This document shows positions 55,990-64,000 of a stretch of 64,000 nucleotides of DNA, piece by piece; within the stretch, counting starts at the first letter, position 1; each line of letters starts with the position of its first letter. The translations under genes were made by a program, and so were the position numbers. Origin of the DNA: Gammaproteobacteria bacterium. GTDB lineage: Bacteria; Pseudomonadota; Gammaproteobacteria; Burkholderiales; Rhodocyclaceae. The stretch spans positions 21,847 to 85,846 of the forward strand of contig JAHJHI010000043.1 of NCBI GenBank assembly GCA_018824085.1, read 5' to 3'. Below the pieces are notes generated by a model. It saw nothing but the letters and a program-made list of their open reading frames with translations. It was not told where the DNA came from and did not search any database.

Positions 55990-58005
55990 TCACGCATGCG
56001 CGGGAGCGTCCGGGGCGGCGCTGAACTCCGGTTCGGCGAGCAGATGCACGGTGAAGCAGGTGCCCTCGCCCGGCGCGCTGTCGACGGTGATGGTTCCGCC
56101 GTAACGCTCGATCAGGCCGAGCGACACGGACAGGCCCAACCCGGTACCTTCCGAGCGCTTGGTGGTGAAGAAGGGATCGAACACCCGCCCCAGGTTCTCG
56201 GGCGCGATGCCGTGCCCGGTGTCGCGCACCAGAATGTCGACGCCCGGCGGCGCCGTGCAGTCGCGCGTTGCAAGCGTCAGCGTGCCACCGTCGGGCATCG
56301 CGTGCAGCGCGTTGACCATGAGATTGACCAGCACCTGCTGCAGCTCGTCGCGATTGATGCGCACAGCCGTCGTCGCCTGCGTGTCGAAGCGGATGTCGAC
56401 GCCGCTCTTGCGCGCCTGGTGCTGCACCAGCGGCAGCGTGTCGGCGAGCACGGCACCGGCATCCACGTCTTCGACATAGCCTGAAAACTCGCCCGGTCGC
56501 GCGTACTGCAGCAGCTTCGTGACGATGACGCGCACGCGGTTGATCTGCTCGTCCAGCAGGCGCACTTCCGTCGACACCACATCGGCGGACGGCCCGAGCA
56601 GTTCGCGCAGCAGGTCGAGGTTGCCCTGCATGACGGCGATCGGATTGTTGATTTCGTGCGCGACGCCGGCCGTGAGCTGGCCGATCGCGGCGAGCTTCTC
56701 GGAGCGCACGAGCTGGCGCTGCGCCTCGCGCAGTTCGGCGGTGCGCTCGACCACCTTCTGGTCAAGTTCGGCGTTGAGCTGGGTCAGTTCGGCTTCGCGC
56801 GCGGCGACGGTGTCGAGCAGTGTGTCGAGATGGCCGGCGAGGCGCGCGATCTCCTCGCCGCCGGCGACGCTGCCGGTGCGCACCTGCGTGTCGCCCCGCT
56901 CCACCGCGCTGATCGTCGCGTCCATGCGCTCGATGGGGCGGAAGATGGCACGCGCGCCGCGCAGCGACAGCACGACGCTGGCCGCCATGATGAGCGCGAA
57001 CAGGCCGATCAGCGCGGCGAGGATGTTCTGCTTCACGTTGCGGAAAGGCGCTTCGAGAAAGCCGACGTAGAGCATGCCGATGCGCGCCCCGGCGCCATCG
57101 ACGACCGGCTCGTAGGCCGACACATACCAGTCATTGACGACGAAGGCGCGATCCAGCCAGCGCTCGCCGTTGTCGAGCACGCGATGACGCACCTCGGCAG
57201 ACACGCGCGTGCCCAGCGCGCGGTCGCCGCCGAACATGCGCACATTGGTCGCGATGCGCACGTCGTCGAGAAACAGTGTCGCGGTGCCGCGCGAACCGAG
57301 CGGCAGCGCCTCGTCGTTGTAGACAAGGTCGTTGATGGTGTCGACGAAATCGAGATTGCGGTTCAGCAGCTGCACGCCTTCGAGTACGCCGATCTGCTCG
57401 CCCTGCGCATCGAACACCGGCGTCGCGACGTGGATGACCATGCCGCGATCCTCTTCGCTGCGCGGATCGGGCCGCGCGTTGTCGGTCGGCACGATGGCGA
57501 GACGGGCGCGCTCGAGCAGCGGCGGGCCTATCGTCTCCAGCTGTTGCGCACTGAAGACGGACAGCGACACGCCAGCCGCGCCGGCCAGCGCATCACGCAC
57601 GACCGGCCAGTCGGCACGCGCTTCGCCGGGCGCGGCCCCGGTCGAAGCGCCGCGCACCCTGCCGTCACCGTCGAGCAGATACAGCGCGTCGAAATGCTGG
57701 GCGCCAGCCTCGTGCTCCAGCAGCGACGCGAGATCAGCGGGCCGCTCCAGCACCGCCCGCAGCCGTCCGGACGTCGCAAGCCCGGTGACGGTCTGTTTGT
57801 CGCCATCGAGCACGCGGTCAAAGTACTGGCGCGCAATCGTCAGCTCGGCGTTCACCTTGTAGATGAGCAACTGGTCGTAGGCCGAATTGCCCCAATGCAC
57901 CACGAGGCCGATCAGCAGCGGCAGCATCAGCAGCGGCGGTGCCAGCACCAGCACCAGCAAACGGGTGCGTACCGAACCGCGCCAGAGTCGGTCGAACTTG
58001 CGCAT
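55990..58005 (-). CDS. Orphan hybrid-free sensor histidine kinase with periplasmic sensor domain
   Basis: 671 residues: TM1 (LLVLVLAPPLLMLPLLIGLVV), a large periplasmic double-Cache-like domain (about 45-320, FVVNDWYVSAYEPVVDGAGARIGMLYVG), TM2 (ILAALIGLFALIMAASVVLS), HAMP, coiled coil, HisKA with VAHEINNPIAVMQGN (His about 450) and HATPase (DTGHGIAPENLGRVFDPFFTTK, GTGLGLSVSLGLIERYGG). Such Cache kinases often sense small organic acids or amino acids. No response regulator is adjacent. Start ATG 58005. Confidence 0.9.
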   Translation of the reverse strand: MRKFDRLWRGSVRTRLLVLVLAPPLLMLPLLIGLVVHWGNSAYDQLLIYKVNAELTIARQYFDRVLDGDKQTVTGLATSGRLRAVLERPADLASLLEHEAGAQHFDALYLLDGDGRVRGASTGAAPGEARADWPVVRDALAGAAGVSLSVFSAQQLETIGPPLLERARLAIVPTDNARPDPRSEEDRGMVIHVATPVFDAQGEQIGVLEGVQLLNRNLDFVDTINDLVYNDEALPLGSRGTATLFLDDVRIATNVRMFGGDRALGTRVSAEVRHRVLDNGERWLDRAFVVNDWYVSAYEPVVDGAGARIGMLYVGFLEAPFRNVKQNILAALIGLFALIMAASVVLSLRGARAIFRPIERMDATISAVERGDTQVRTGSVAGGEEIARLAGHLDTLLDTVAAREAELTQLNAELDQKVVERTAELREAQRQLVRSEKLAAIGQLTAGVAHEINNPIAVMQGNLDLLRELLGPSADVVSTEVRLLDEQINRVRVIVTKLLQYARPGEFSGYVEDVDAGAVLADTLPLVQHQARKSGVDIRFDTQATTAVRINRDELQQVLVNLMVNALHAMPDGGTLTLATRDCTAPPGVDILVRDTGHGIAPENLGRVFDPFFTTKRSEGTGLGLSVSLGLIERYGGTITVDSAPGEGTCFTVHLLAEPEFSAAPDAPAHA

Positions 58006-58091
58006 CGCGCGATGCTACCCGCAATCACCGCAGCGACGCACACCGCAGCGCCAGCCGCTACACTCGCGCGTTTGTGCCCAGCGAACCCGCC

Positions 58092-59282
58092 ATGAACTTC
58101 GACGTGATCGTGATCGGCGCCGGCGCCGCCGGCATGATGTGCGCCGCGACCGCCGCCGGGCGAGGCCGGCGCGTGCTGCTGATCGACCACGCCACGAGGC
58201 TCGCGGAGAAGATCCGCATCTCGGGCGGCGGGCGCTGCAACTTCACCAACCGCGACCTCAAGCCCGAGAACTTCCTGTCGCAGAACCCGCATTTCTGCCG
58301 CTCGGCGCTGTCGCGCTACACACCCGCCGATTTCCTTTCGCTGGTCGGACGCCACGGCATCGCCTGGCACGAAAAGACACTCGGCCAGCTGTTCTGCGAC
58401 GACAGTTCGTCGCAGATCATCGCCATGCTGAAAGCGGAATGCGACGACGCCGGCGTGAGCTGGCAGATGCCGTCGAGCGTGCTTGGCATCAGCCGCACCG
58501 AAGACGGCTTCCACGTCGACACCGATCAGGGCGAGCGCCAGGCGGCGTCACTGGTGATCGCCAGCGGCGGGCTGACGGTGCCGAAGATCGGCGCCACGCC
58601 CTTCGGCTACCGCGTGGCCGAGCAGTTCGGCCTGAAGGTCGTCACGCCGCGTCCGGCGCTGGTGCCGCTGGCGCTCGACCCCGACTGGCTCGCGCGGTTC
58701 GGGGAACTGTCCGGCGCGTCCTTCGATTCGGTCGCGACCTGCAACGGCCCGGATTTCCGCGAGCAGACGCTGCTCACCCACCGCGGCCTGTCCGGACCGG
58801 CCATCCTGCAGGCATCCAGTTACTGGCAGCAGTCCGGCGCACGCGACCCGGTCTGCATCGACCTGCTGCCCGACCTGCCCGACGCCGAAGCCTGGTTGCA
58901 GGCCGCGCGCAGCGGCCGCCAGACGCTGGCCGCTGCGCTGGCCGAGCACCTGCCCCGGCGTTTCGCTCAGCAGTGGGCGGATTTCGAAGGGGCGGGCCGC
59001 TGGAACGCGGCGCTCGTTGAATTGCCCCGGGCAGCCCTCGCCGACATCGCGCAGCGACTCAAGTGCTGGGCGGTGCATCCGAGCGGCACCCTGGGCTACA
59101 ACAAGGCAGAAGTGACGCTGGGCGGCGTCGACACGCGCGAGCTCGACCAGAAAACGATGGCCGCGCGCCGCGTGCCCGGCCTGCATTTCATCGGCGAGGT
59201 GGTCGATGTGACCGGCTGGCTCGGCGGCTACAACTTCCAGTGGGCCTGGTCGTCCGGCTGGTGCGCCGGACAGGCCGCATGA
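58092..59282 (+). CDS. FAD-dependent oxidoreductase, BaiN/YhiN (HI0933-like) family
   Basis: 396 residues. FAD-binding N-terminus VIVIGAGAAGMMCAATAAGRG, then SGGGRCNFTN (the family signature), ASGGLTVPKIGATPFGY, and the C-terminal GEVVDVTGWLGGYNFQWAWSSG. Reaction unknown for most members; BaiN acts on bile-acid intermediates in gut bacteria, which is not expected here. ATG 58092 lies at the family start; the open frame upstream is non-coding. Confidence 0.92.
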   Translation: MNFDVIVIGAGAAGMMCAATAAGRGRRVLLIDHATRLAEKIRISGGGRCNFTNRDLKPENFLSQNPHFCRSALSRYTPADFLSLVGRHGIAWHEKTLGQLFCDDSSSQIIAMLKAECDDAGVSWQMPSSVLGISRTEDGFHVDTDQGERQAASLVIASGGLTVPKIGATPFGYRVAEQFGLKVVTPRPALVPLALDPDWLARFGELSGASFDSVATCNGPDFREQTLLTHRGLSGPAILQASSYWQQSGARDPVCIDLLPDLPDAEAWLQAARSGRQTLAAALAEHLPRRFAQQWADFEGAGRWNAALVELPRAALADIAQRLKCWAVHPSGTLGYNKAEVTLGGVDTRELDQKTMAARRVPGLHFIGEVVDVTGWLGGYNFQWAWSSGWCAGQAA

Positions 59283-61019
59283 TCAGGAGGTGTGGAAGGG
59301 GAAGAACACCGGCACCAGCAACAGCACGGTAACACCGTAGGCAAGGCTCACCGGCAGCCCTGCGCGCAGGAAGTCGCGCATGCGGTAACGCCCCGGCGTA
59401 TAGACCATGAGATGGGTCTGGTAGCCGAACGGGATGAGAAAACAGGCGCTTGCACCGTAGAGCACCACCATGACGAAGGGCATCGGATCAACGCCGAGCG
59501 CATGCGCGGTCGAGATCGCGATCGGAAACGACAGCGCGGCAGCGGCGTTGTTGGTCACCATTTCCGTCAGCACGACGGTCAGCAGGTACAGGCCGACCAG
59601 CGCGCCCCACACGCCGTAGCCGTCAAACACGCTGCGCATCGCGCCCGCCACCAGCGCGGCTGCGCCGCTGTCCTCCAGCACGCGCGCAATGGTCAGTGCG
59701 GAACCGATGACCAGCACCAGATCGAACGGGAAGCGCCGGCGCATCTCGCCCAGCGTGAGCAGGCCCGACAGCACCAGCCCGGCCATCAGCAACAGCAGGC
59801 CGCTGAACAGGGACAGCACGTCGAAGGTGGCCAGTGCGATGACCAGCGCGAAGCCGCCGAGGGTCAGGCGGCTCTGCATCGCAGTCAGGCGCGGGCGCAC
59901 CAGCGTGCCGCCGAGCACATGGAAATTGCGGTCGAGATTGCGGTGCTGCGAAAAATCCGGCCCGACCGCGAGCAGCAGGCTGTCGCCGACGCGCAGCGGA
60001 ATGCGCCCGAGCTGTCCGGTCAGCCGGCGGTCGCCGCGCCGGATGCCGACCACGCCAGCGTCGAACATGGTGCGGAAATCCACGCCCCGCAAGGTCCGGT
60101 TCGCGAGTTCGGACTGGCTGGAAACGATGACTTCGAGCAGGTTCGAACGCAGCAGCGAGCCGGCTTCGACGCCGAACACGCGCAAGCCGTCGAAGCGCTG
60201 CAGCGCGGCAACCTTGTCGATCTCGCCGGTGAAGATGAGCACGTCACCGACTTCCAGAACTTCGGCCGGCGCCACCGGAGAGATGAGCCGCCCGTCGCGC
60301 ACGATCTCCAGCAGGAACAGGCCTTCGAGACTGCGTAGCTGATTCTGTTCGATGCTGCGCCCGGCCATGGCCGAGCCCGGCTCCACCCGCGTTTCAAGAA
60401 AATAGGCCTGCTGGGATTCACGTCCGTTCGCCTCATGCGACGGCAGCAGGCGCACGCCGAGCGACATGACGACCAGACAGACCAGCGCGACCGGCAGTCC
60501 GACCCACATCGGGTCGAACATGCCCAGCGGCGCCATGCCCGCATTCACCATGAAGGAGCTGACCACCAGATTGGTCGAGGTGCCGACCAGCGTTGTCACC
60601 CCGCCAAACACGGCTGCGTACGACAAGGGAATCAGCAAGCGCGACGCGGGCTGGTGACGCTGACGCGAAATGACGCCCAGCATCGCGCCGACGACAGCGG
60701 TGTTGTTGAGGAAGGCGGAAAACAGGCTGGTCACCGAGGCAAAGCGGAAGACCGCCCAGCCCTGGCGCCCGCGCAGCAAGGTGTCGGACACCCGGTCGAG
60801 CACCGGCGAGCGCTCCAGCGCAAGGGACACAAGCAGCAGCAACACCAGCACCGCCAGCGCCGGATTGGTGTAGCTCGTCAGCCAGGTCTTCTGGTCGACC
60901 AGTCCGGCGAGGTGATAACAGGCCGCAAGCGACGCGAACAGCGGCGCCGGCGTCACCCGCCCGTGCATCAGCAGCGCGAGCAACAGCCCGATCGAGGCCA
61001 GAACCAGATAGGCGGTCAT
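59283..61019 (-). CDS. SLC13/DASS-type permease with internal TrkA-C (RCK) domains, probable sulfate/sulfur-anion transporter
   Basis: 578 residues: about 10-12 TM helices in two halves (NNTAVVGAMLGVISRQ; GVTTLVGTSTNLVVSSFM; MVTNNAAAALSFPIAIS; IPFGYQTHLMVYTPGRY), separated by two cytoplasmic TrkA-C domains (about 205-375, EVLEVGDVLIFTGEIDKV and IPLRVGDSLLLAVG). The NNTA/VTNNA repeats are the anion/Na+ sites of the family. Encoded 10 bp after cysQ and opposite cysDN, so sulfate is the likely substrate. Confidence 0.88.
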   Translation of the reverse strand: MTAYLVLASIGLLLALLMHGRVTPAPLFASLAACYHLAGLVDQKTWLTSYTNPALAVLVLLLLVSLALERSPVLDRVSDTLLRGRQGWAVFRFASVTSLFSAFLNNTAVVGAMLGVISRQRHQPASRLLIPLSYAAVFGGVTTLVGTSTNLVVSSFMVNAGMAPLGMFDPMWVGLPVALVCLVVMSLGVRLLPSHEANGRESQQAYFLETRVEPGSAMAGRSIEQNQLRSLEGLFLLEIVRDGRLISPVAPAEVLEVGDVLIFTGEIDKVAALQRFDGLRVFGVEAGSLLRSNLLEVIVSSQSELANRTLRGVDFRTMFDAGVVGIRRGDRRLTGQLGRIPLRVGDSLLLAVGPDFSQHRNLDRNFHVLGGTLVRPRLTAMQSRLTLGGFALVIALATFDVLSLFSGLLLLMAGLVLSGLLTLGEMRRRFPFDLVLVIGSALTIARVLEDSGAAALVAGAMRSVFDGYGVWGALVGLYLLTVVLTEMVTNNAAAALSFPIAISTAHALGVDPMPFVMVVLYGASACFLIPFGYQTHLMVYTPGRYRMRDFLRAGLPVSLAYGVTVLLLVPVFFPFHTS

Positions 61020-61029
61020 CGTCGAGGCG

Positions 61030-61806
61030 TCAGGCGCTCAGCCCCCAGGCGACGAAGTGCGGGTTTGCGAAATCCGGCTTGGCATAGCCGAACGGCGCGC
61101 CATCGGTCTGCTCGATACGCCCGCCCGCGGCAACCAGCACCGCGTGGCCGGCGGCGATATCCCACTCCATCGTGCGGCCGAGCCGCGGATACACGTCGGC
61201 CTCTCCGGCCGCGACGAGACAGATCTTCAGCGACGAGCCGGCGTTGCGCAGGCTGGCCACCTTGCGTCCGGCGAGGAATGCGTCCAGCGCGGAGGCGTCG
61301 CCGTGCGAACGGCTGGCGACCACGGTCAGCCCCTCCGCCGGCGGTACGCGGCAGCGGATCTCGCGCGTGCCCGCCTCGTCCGTCAGCCAGGCACCGACGC
61401 CTTCGATACCGGAGAACATGCGGCCGAGGGCCGGTGCGAGCACCACGCCAAGCACCGGGCGACCGTTCTGGATCAACGCGACGTTCACCGTGAACTCGCC
61501 GTTCCGGTTGATAAACTCTTTAGTGCCATCCAGTGGATCGACCAGCCAGAAGGGCGCACCATCGGCCGGGCGCTGACCCGCCTCGGTCGACTCTTCCGAC
61601 ACGATGAAAATATCCGGCGTCAAGCTTTTCAGGCGCGCCACGATCAGTTCATCAGCTTTCTGATCGGCGAGAGTAACGGGGGATTTATCATATTTATCAG
61701 CAACTTCAAAATCCGTCGCATACACATCCATGACACAACGTCCTGCTTCAGCCACCACGTCGAGCAGTGCCGCGTGCAGTGTTTTCAGCTCCGCCAGATT
61801 CTTCAT
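61030..61806 (-). CDS. cysQ: 3'(2'),5'-bisphosphate nucleotidase
   Basis: 258 residues, inositol-monophosphatase superfamily. Metal-binding motifs are VSEESTEAGQ region, WLVDPLDGTKEFINRNGEFTVN and EWDIAAGHAVLVAAGG. CysQ turns 3'-phosphoadenosine-5'-phosphate into AMP and balances PAPS during sulfate assimilation. Divergent from the cysDN operon. Confidence 0.94.
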   Translation of the reverse strand: MKNLAELKTLHAALLDVVAEAGRCVMDVYATDFEVADKYDKSPVTLADQKADELIVARLKSLTPDIFIVSEESTEAGQRPADGAPFWLVDPLDGTKEFINRNGEFTVNVALIQNGRPVLGVVLAPALGRMFSGIEGVGAWLTDEAGTREIRCRVPPAEGLTVVASRSHGDASALDAFLAGRKVASLRNAGSSLKICLVAAGEADVYPRLGRTMEWDIAAGHAVLVAAGGRIEQTDGAPFGYAKPDFANPHFVAWGLSA

Positions 61807-61914
61807 TTCGTCTCCAGATTCACAATTATTCAGGCCATTTAATAATTAATACACACAGAATGCGCACTGAATGGTTGTACTCTACATGACAGATCACATA
61901 ACCGTCTGTGAATA
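61807..61914. promoter_or_regulatory. AT-rich divergent control region of the sulfate-assimilation locus
   Basis: Markedly AT-rich compared with flanking DNA. It includes the inverted repeat TTAAT-A-ATTAA (61839-61849) and should hold the promoters of cysQ-permease (minus) and the winged-helix/cysDN genes (plus). A CysB or winged-helix site could be here; none is certain. Confidence 0.45.
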
Positions 61915-62789
61915 ATGGACGCTAGAAACCTCCCTGCCGACATCCTGAACGAGCGAAGACGCCAGGCCGTGAAGCTGCGCCTGTCGGGCATGACGGTCGC
62001 CGCCGTGTCGGCCGCGGTCGAGCTCAGCGCGCCGACCGTCATCGCCGCGCACAAGGCCTACCTCGGCGGCGGCTGGGAGGCCGTGGCGGTGAAGCGGCGC
62101 GGTCGGGTCAGCGGCAGTGGCCGCAAGATCGATCCGGCCCTCGAACAACGGCTGCTCGACACGATGCTTGAGCGCCTGCCGGACGCTCTCGGCCTGCCAC
62201 ACCTTCTGTGGTGCGACGAAGCCATCGCTGACTGGTTTGCGCTGCAGGGCACCACTGCGCCGCCACGGCGCAGCCTTGCGCGCTACCGCACGGGCTGGGG
62301 CATTGCGCCGTCGGCCGATGCGACAGGCGAAGCGGCGCTGCACGACCGGCTGCAACAGGCGCCGGCCGGGCACGACGCGATGTCGACCACCGCCCTCGCC
62401 TGGGCGCCGCCCGGCAGAGCGGGCCGCGGTCACTGGTTGCTGTTTGCCCGCGGCACGCGCGGCCAGCTCTACTGGCGCAGTCTTGCGCACGCGCCGCGCA
62501 GCGGCGACTGGACGGCCCTGTGGCAGCGCTTGGCAACGCTGTGCAGGCGGCCGCTGCATCTGGTCATCGGCGGCCTGTCGCTGCGCCCGGGCGACAGCCT
62601 GACGGACTGGCTGGCACAGCAACGCCCGCCTGTCAGCTGGAGCACCGCATCAGGTGACCGGCCTGCCGGCCCGGCGCCGACGTCTCCGCGCAATGCCACG
62701 CCTTCCGTGACGCGCTCGAACGCCCGAACCGCGACATCGCCGCATCATTCTGCTATCAACCCGAGACCGCTCATGCAGACGACACCTGA
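61915..62789 (+). pseudogene. IS630-transposase-derived winged-helix gene, frameshifted before its stop
   Basis: Codes for a two-HTH DNA-binding region like the N-terminus of IS630-family transposases: [38 protein letters not shown], and the winged part [18 protein letters not shown] with [12 protein letters not shown] degenerate DDE-like part follows ([20 protein letters not shown]), where the catalytic Asp expected before the loop is Gly. In this frame the ORF runs without a stop into cysD. However, from about 62658 on, the other frame is much more gene-like: [21 protein letters not shown]-rich third positions, and a TGA at 62787-62789 overlapping cysD by 17 bp. One missing G near 62671-62676 (CCCGGCG versus CCCGGGCG) would join the two. 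So it is either a broken gene or a sequencing/assembly error in a normal gene, probably a domesticated regulator of cysDN. Confidence 0.6.
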
Positions 62790-63702
62790 ACCCATCGATC
62801 CTGACACCCTCACCCACCTGCAGCGACTGGAAGCCGAAAGCATCCACATCATGCGCGAGGTGGTGGCCGAGGCCGAAAACCCGGTCATGCTCTACTCCAT
62901 CGGCAAGGACAGCGCCGTCATGCTGCATCTGGCGATGAAGGCCTTTTATCCGGCAGTGCCGCCGTTCCCGCTGTTGCACGTCGACACCACGTGGAAGTTC
63001 AAGGCGATGTATGCCTTCCGCGACGAGATGGCGAAAAAGCTCGGCATGGACCTGCTGGTGCACGTCAATCCGGAAGGCCTGGCCAAGGGCATCAACCCGT
63101 TCACGCACGGTTCGGCCATCCACACCGACATCATGAAAACCGAGGGCCTGAAGCAGGCGCTGGACAAGTACGGCTTCGACGTCGCCTTCGGCGGTGCGCG
63201 CCGCGACGAGGAAAAATCGCGCGCGAAGGAACGCATCTTCTCGTTCCGCACCGCGCAGCACCGCTGGGACCCGAAGAACCAGCGCCCGGAGTTGTGGAAC
63301 CTCTACAACGCACGCAAGCACAAGGGCGAATCGATCCGCGTGTTCCCGATCTCGAACTGGACCGAACTCGACATCTGGCAATACATCTATCTGCAGAACA
63401 TTCCCATCGTGCCGCTGTACTACTCGGCGCCGCGACCGGTGGTCGAACGCGACGGCACGCTCATCATGGTCGACGACGAGCGCATGCCGCTGCGTGCCGG
63501 CGAGGTGCCGATGATGAAGAGCGTGCGCTTCCGTACGCTGGGCTGCTATCCGCTGACCGGCGCGGTCGAGTCGGAAGCCGCCACGCTGCCCGAAATCATC
63601 CAGGAAATGCTGCTCACAAAGACGTCGGAGCGCCAGGGCCGGATGATCGATCACGATTCGGCTGCATCGATGGAAAAGAAAAAGCAGGAAGGGTATTTCT
63701 GA
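62773..63702 (+). CDS. cysD: Sulfate adenylyltransferase subunit 2
   Basis: 309 residues from ATG 62773. Small subunit of ATP sulfurylase, making APS from sulfate and ATP with CysN. PP-loop [17 protein letters not shown] near residue 40; conserved blocks [22 protein letters not shown] and [17 protein letters not shown] are present. Although the frame is open back to 61915, the CysD family starts at about this ATG ([18 protein letters not shown]). Its TGA overlaps the cysN ATG (TGATG). Confidence 0.95.
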   Translation: MQTTPEPIDPDTLTHLQRLEAESIHIMREVVAEAENPVMLYSIGKDSAVMLHLAMKAFYPAVPPFPLLHVDTTWKFKAMYAFRDEMAKKLGMDLLVHVNPEGLAKGINPFTHGSAIHTDIMKTEGLKQALDKYGFDVAFGGARRDEEKSRAKERIFSFRTAQHRWDPKNQRPELWNLYNARKHKGESIRVFPISNWTELDIWQYIYLQNIPIVPLYYSAPRPVVERDGTLIMVDDERMPLRAGEVPMMKSVRFRTLGCYPLTGAVESEAATLPEIIQEMLLTKTSERQGRMIDHDSAASMEKKKQEGYF

Positions 63703-64000
63703 TGGCACACGTTTCCGACCTCATCGCCGACGACATCGGCGCCTATCTGAAGCAGCACGAGCACAAGAGCCTGCTGCGCTTCATCACCTGCGGCAGCGTC
63801 GATGACGGCAAGAGCACGCTGATCGGCCGCTTGCTGTACGAATCGAAAATGCTGTTCGAGGACCAGCTCGCGGCACTCGAAGCCGACTCGAAGAAGGTCG
63901 GCACCCAGGGCGGCGACCTGGACTTCGCGCTGCTCGTCGACGGCCTCGCGGCAGAACGCGAACAGGGCATCACGATCGACGTGGCCTACCGCTTCTTCTC
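63702..64000 (+). CDS. cysN: Sulfate adenylyltransferase subunit 1 (partial, 3' end outside window)
   Basis: First 99 codons. GTPase subunit of ATP sulfurylase: Walker [10 protein letters not shown], then the switch I region [16 protein letters not shown], as in CysN. The ATG (63702) overlaps the cysD stop, so they are translationally coupled. Whether an APS kinase (CysC) is fused downstream cannot be seen. Confidence 0.95.
   Translation, partial: MAHVSDLIADDIGAYLKQHEHKSLLRFITCGSVDDGKSTLIGRLLYESKMLFEDQLAALEADSKKVGTQGGDLDFALLVDGLAAEREQGITIDVAYRFF

Noticed and set aside
62730..62760. Possible promoter (GCGACA, 17 bp, TATCAA) directly before cysD
   Set aside because: The boxes are weak, and the stretch reads as coding sequence for the end of the winged-helix gene in the alternative frame.
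61915..63702. Genuine winged-helix-CysD fusion protein
   Set aside because: Third-position GC and residue quality show the true frame changes near 62670 with its own stop overlapping cysD; the fusion is better explained by a single-base deletion or sequence error. Kept as a finding because the point can be checked.

Overview
The window is GC-rich DNA that reads as a betaproteobacterial chromosome, most like Rhodocyclales (Methyloversatilis, Azoarcus, Thauera or Zoogloea type). Grounds for this are the VPEP-type PEP-CTERM proteins, a ketone-carboxylase operon of the acetone/acetophenone type, sigma-54 logic at several loci, a lexA-imuA-imuB SOS operon, and a DUF4212/VC_2705-type acetate-uptake cluster with acs. 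The genus is inference. Genes are densely packed on both strands. No phage and no CRISPR array are visible. The only mobile-element echo is a transposase-derived DNA-binding gene before cysD.

Layout. 1-6.6 kb: a minus-strand operon for an ATP-dependent (hydantoinase-A type) ketone carboxylase, with a near-consensus sigma-54 promoter, CGGACA palindromes upstream and a divergent AcoR/AcxR-type activator. 6.6-15.1 kb: an envelope island with four PEP-CTERM proteins (two degenerate metalloproteases, a trypsin-like protease and a member of a tandem paralogue pair), the paralogue without the sorting tail, and a TonB-dependent receptor. 15.1-18.0 kb: an NtrC-type two-component pair. 18.4-21.7 kb: phosphoketolase, two small proteins and tRNA-Ser(GGA). 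21.8-27.8 kb: acetate/monocarboxylate uptake and activation (DUF4212, symporter, CBS-DUF294, acs). 28.0-33.0 kb: UPF0114, class I fumarase, and an antiporter-YbdK-DUF456 operon.

33.0-44.2 kb: three pseudopilins and, about 8 kb away, a lone GspE-type ATPase. Between them lie galE, a peroxiredoxin-slyD pair, another PEP-CTERM protein, lexA-imuA-imuB, a MOSC protein and a FecR-like exported protein. 44.2-45.5 kb: an orphan DSF synthase (RpfF family) behind an unusual leader with a terminator, a palindrome and an upstream small ORF. 45.5-58.0 kb: redoxin and DsbD-like exporter, uvrB, aminotransferase, gdhA, a sigma-54-type ammonium transporter, phospholipase A and an orphan sensor kinase. 58-64 kb: a flavoprotein, then a sulfate-assimilation locus (cysQ and SLC13 permease on one strand, a winged-helix gene and cysDN on the other).

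Points most worth a second look: (i) the winged-helix gene before cysD seems to be an IS630-transposase-derived regulator with a one-base frameshift that artificially joins it to CysD; (ii) both PEP-CTERM metalloprotease-like proteins have lost HExxH at the same place; (iii) the rpfF leader; (iv) the sigma-54 promoter and operator array of the carboxylase operon.
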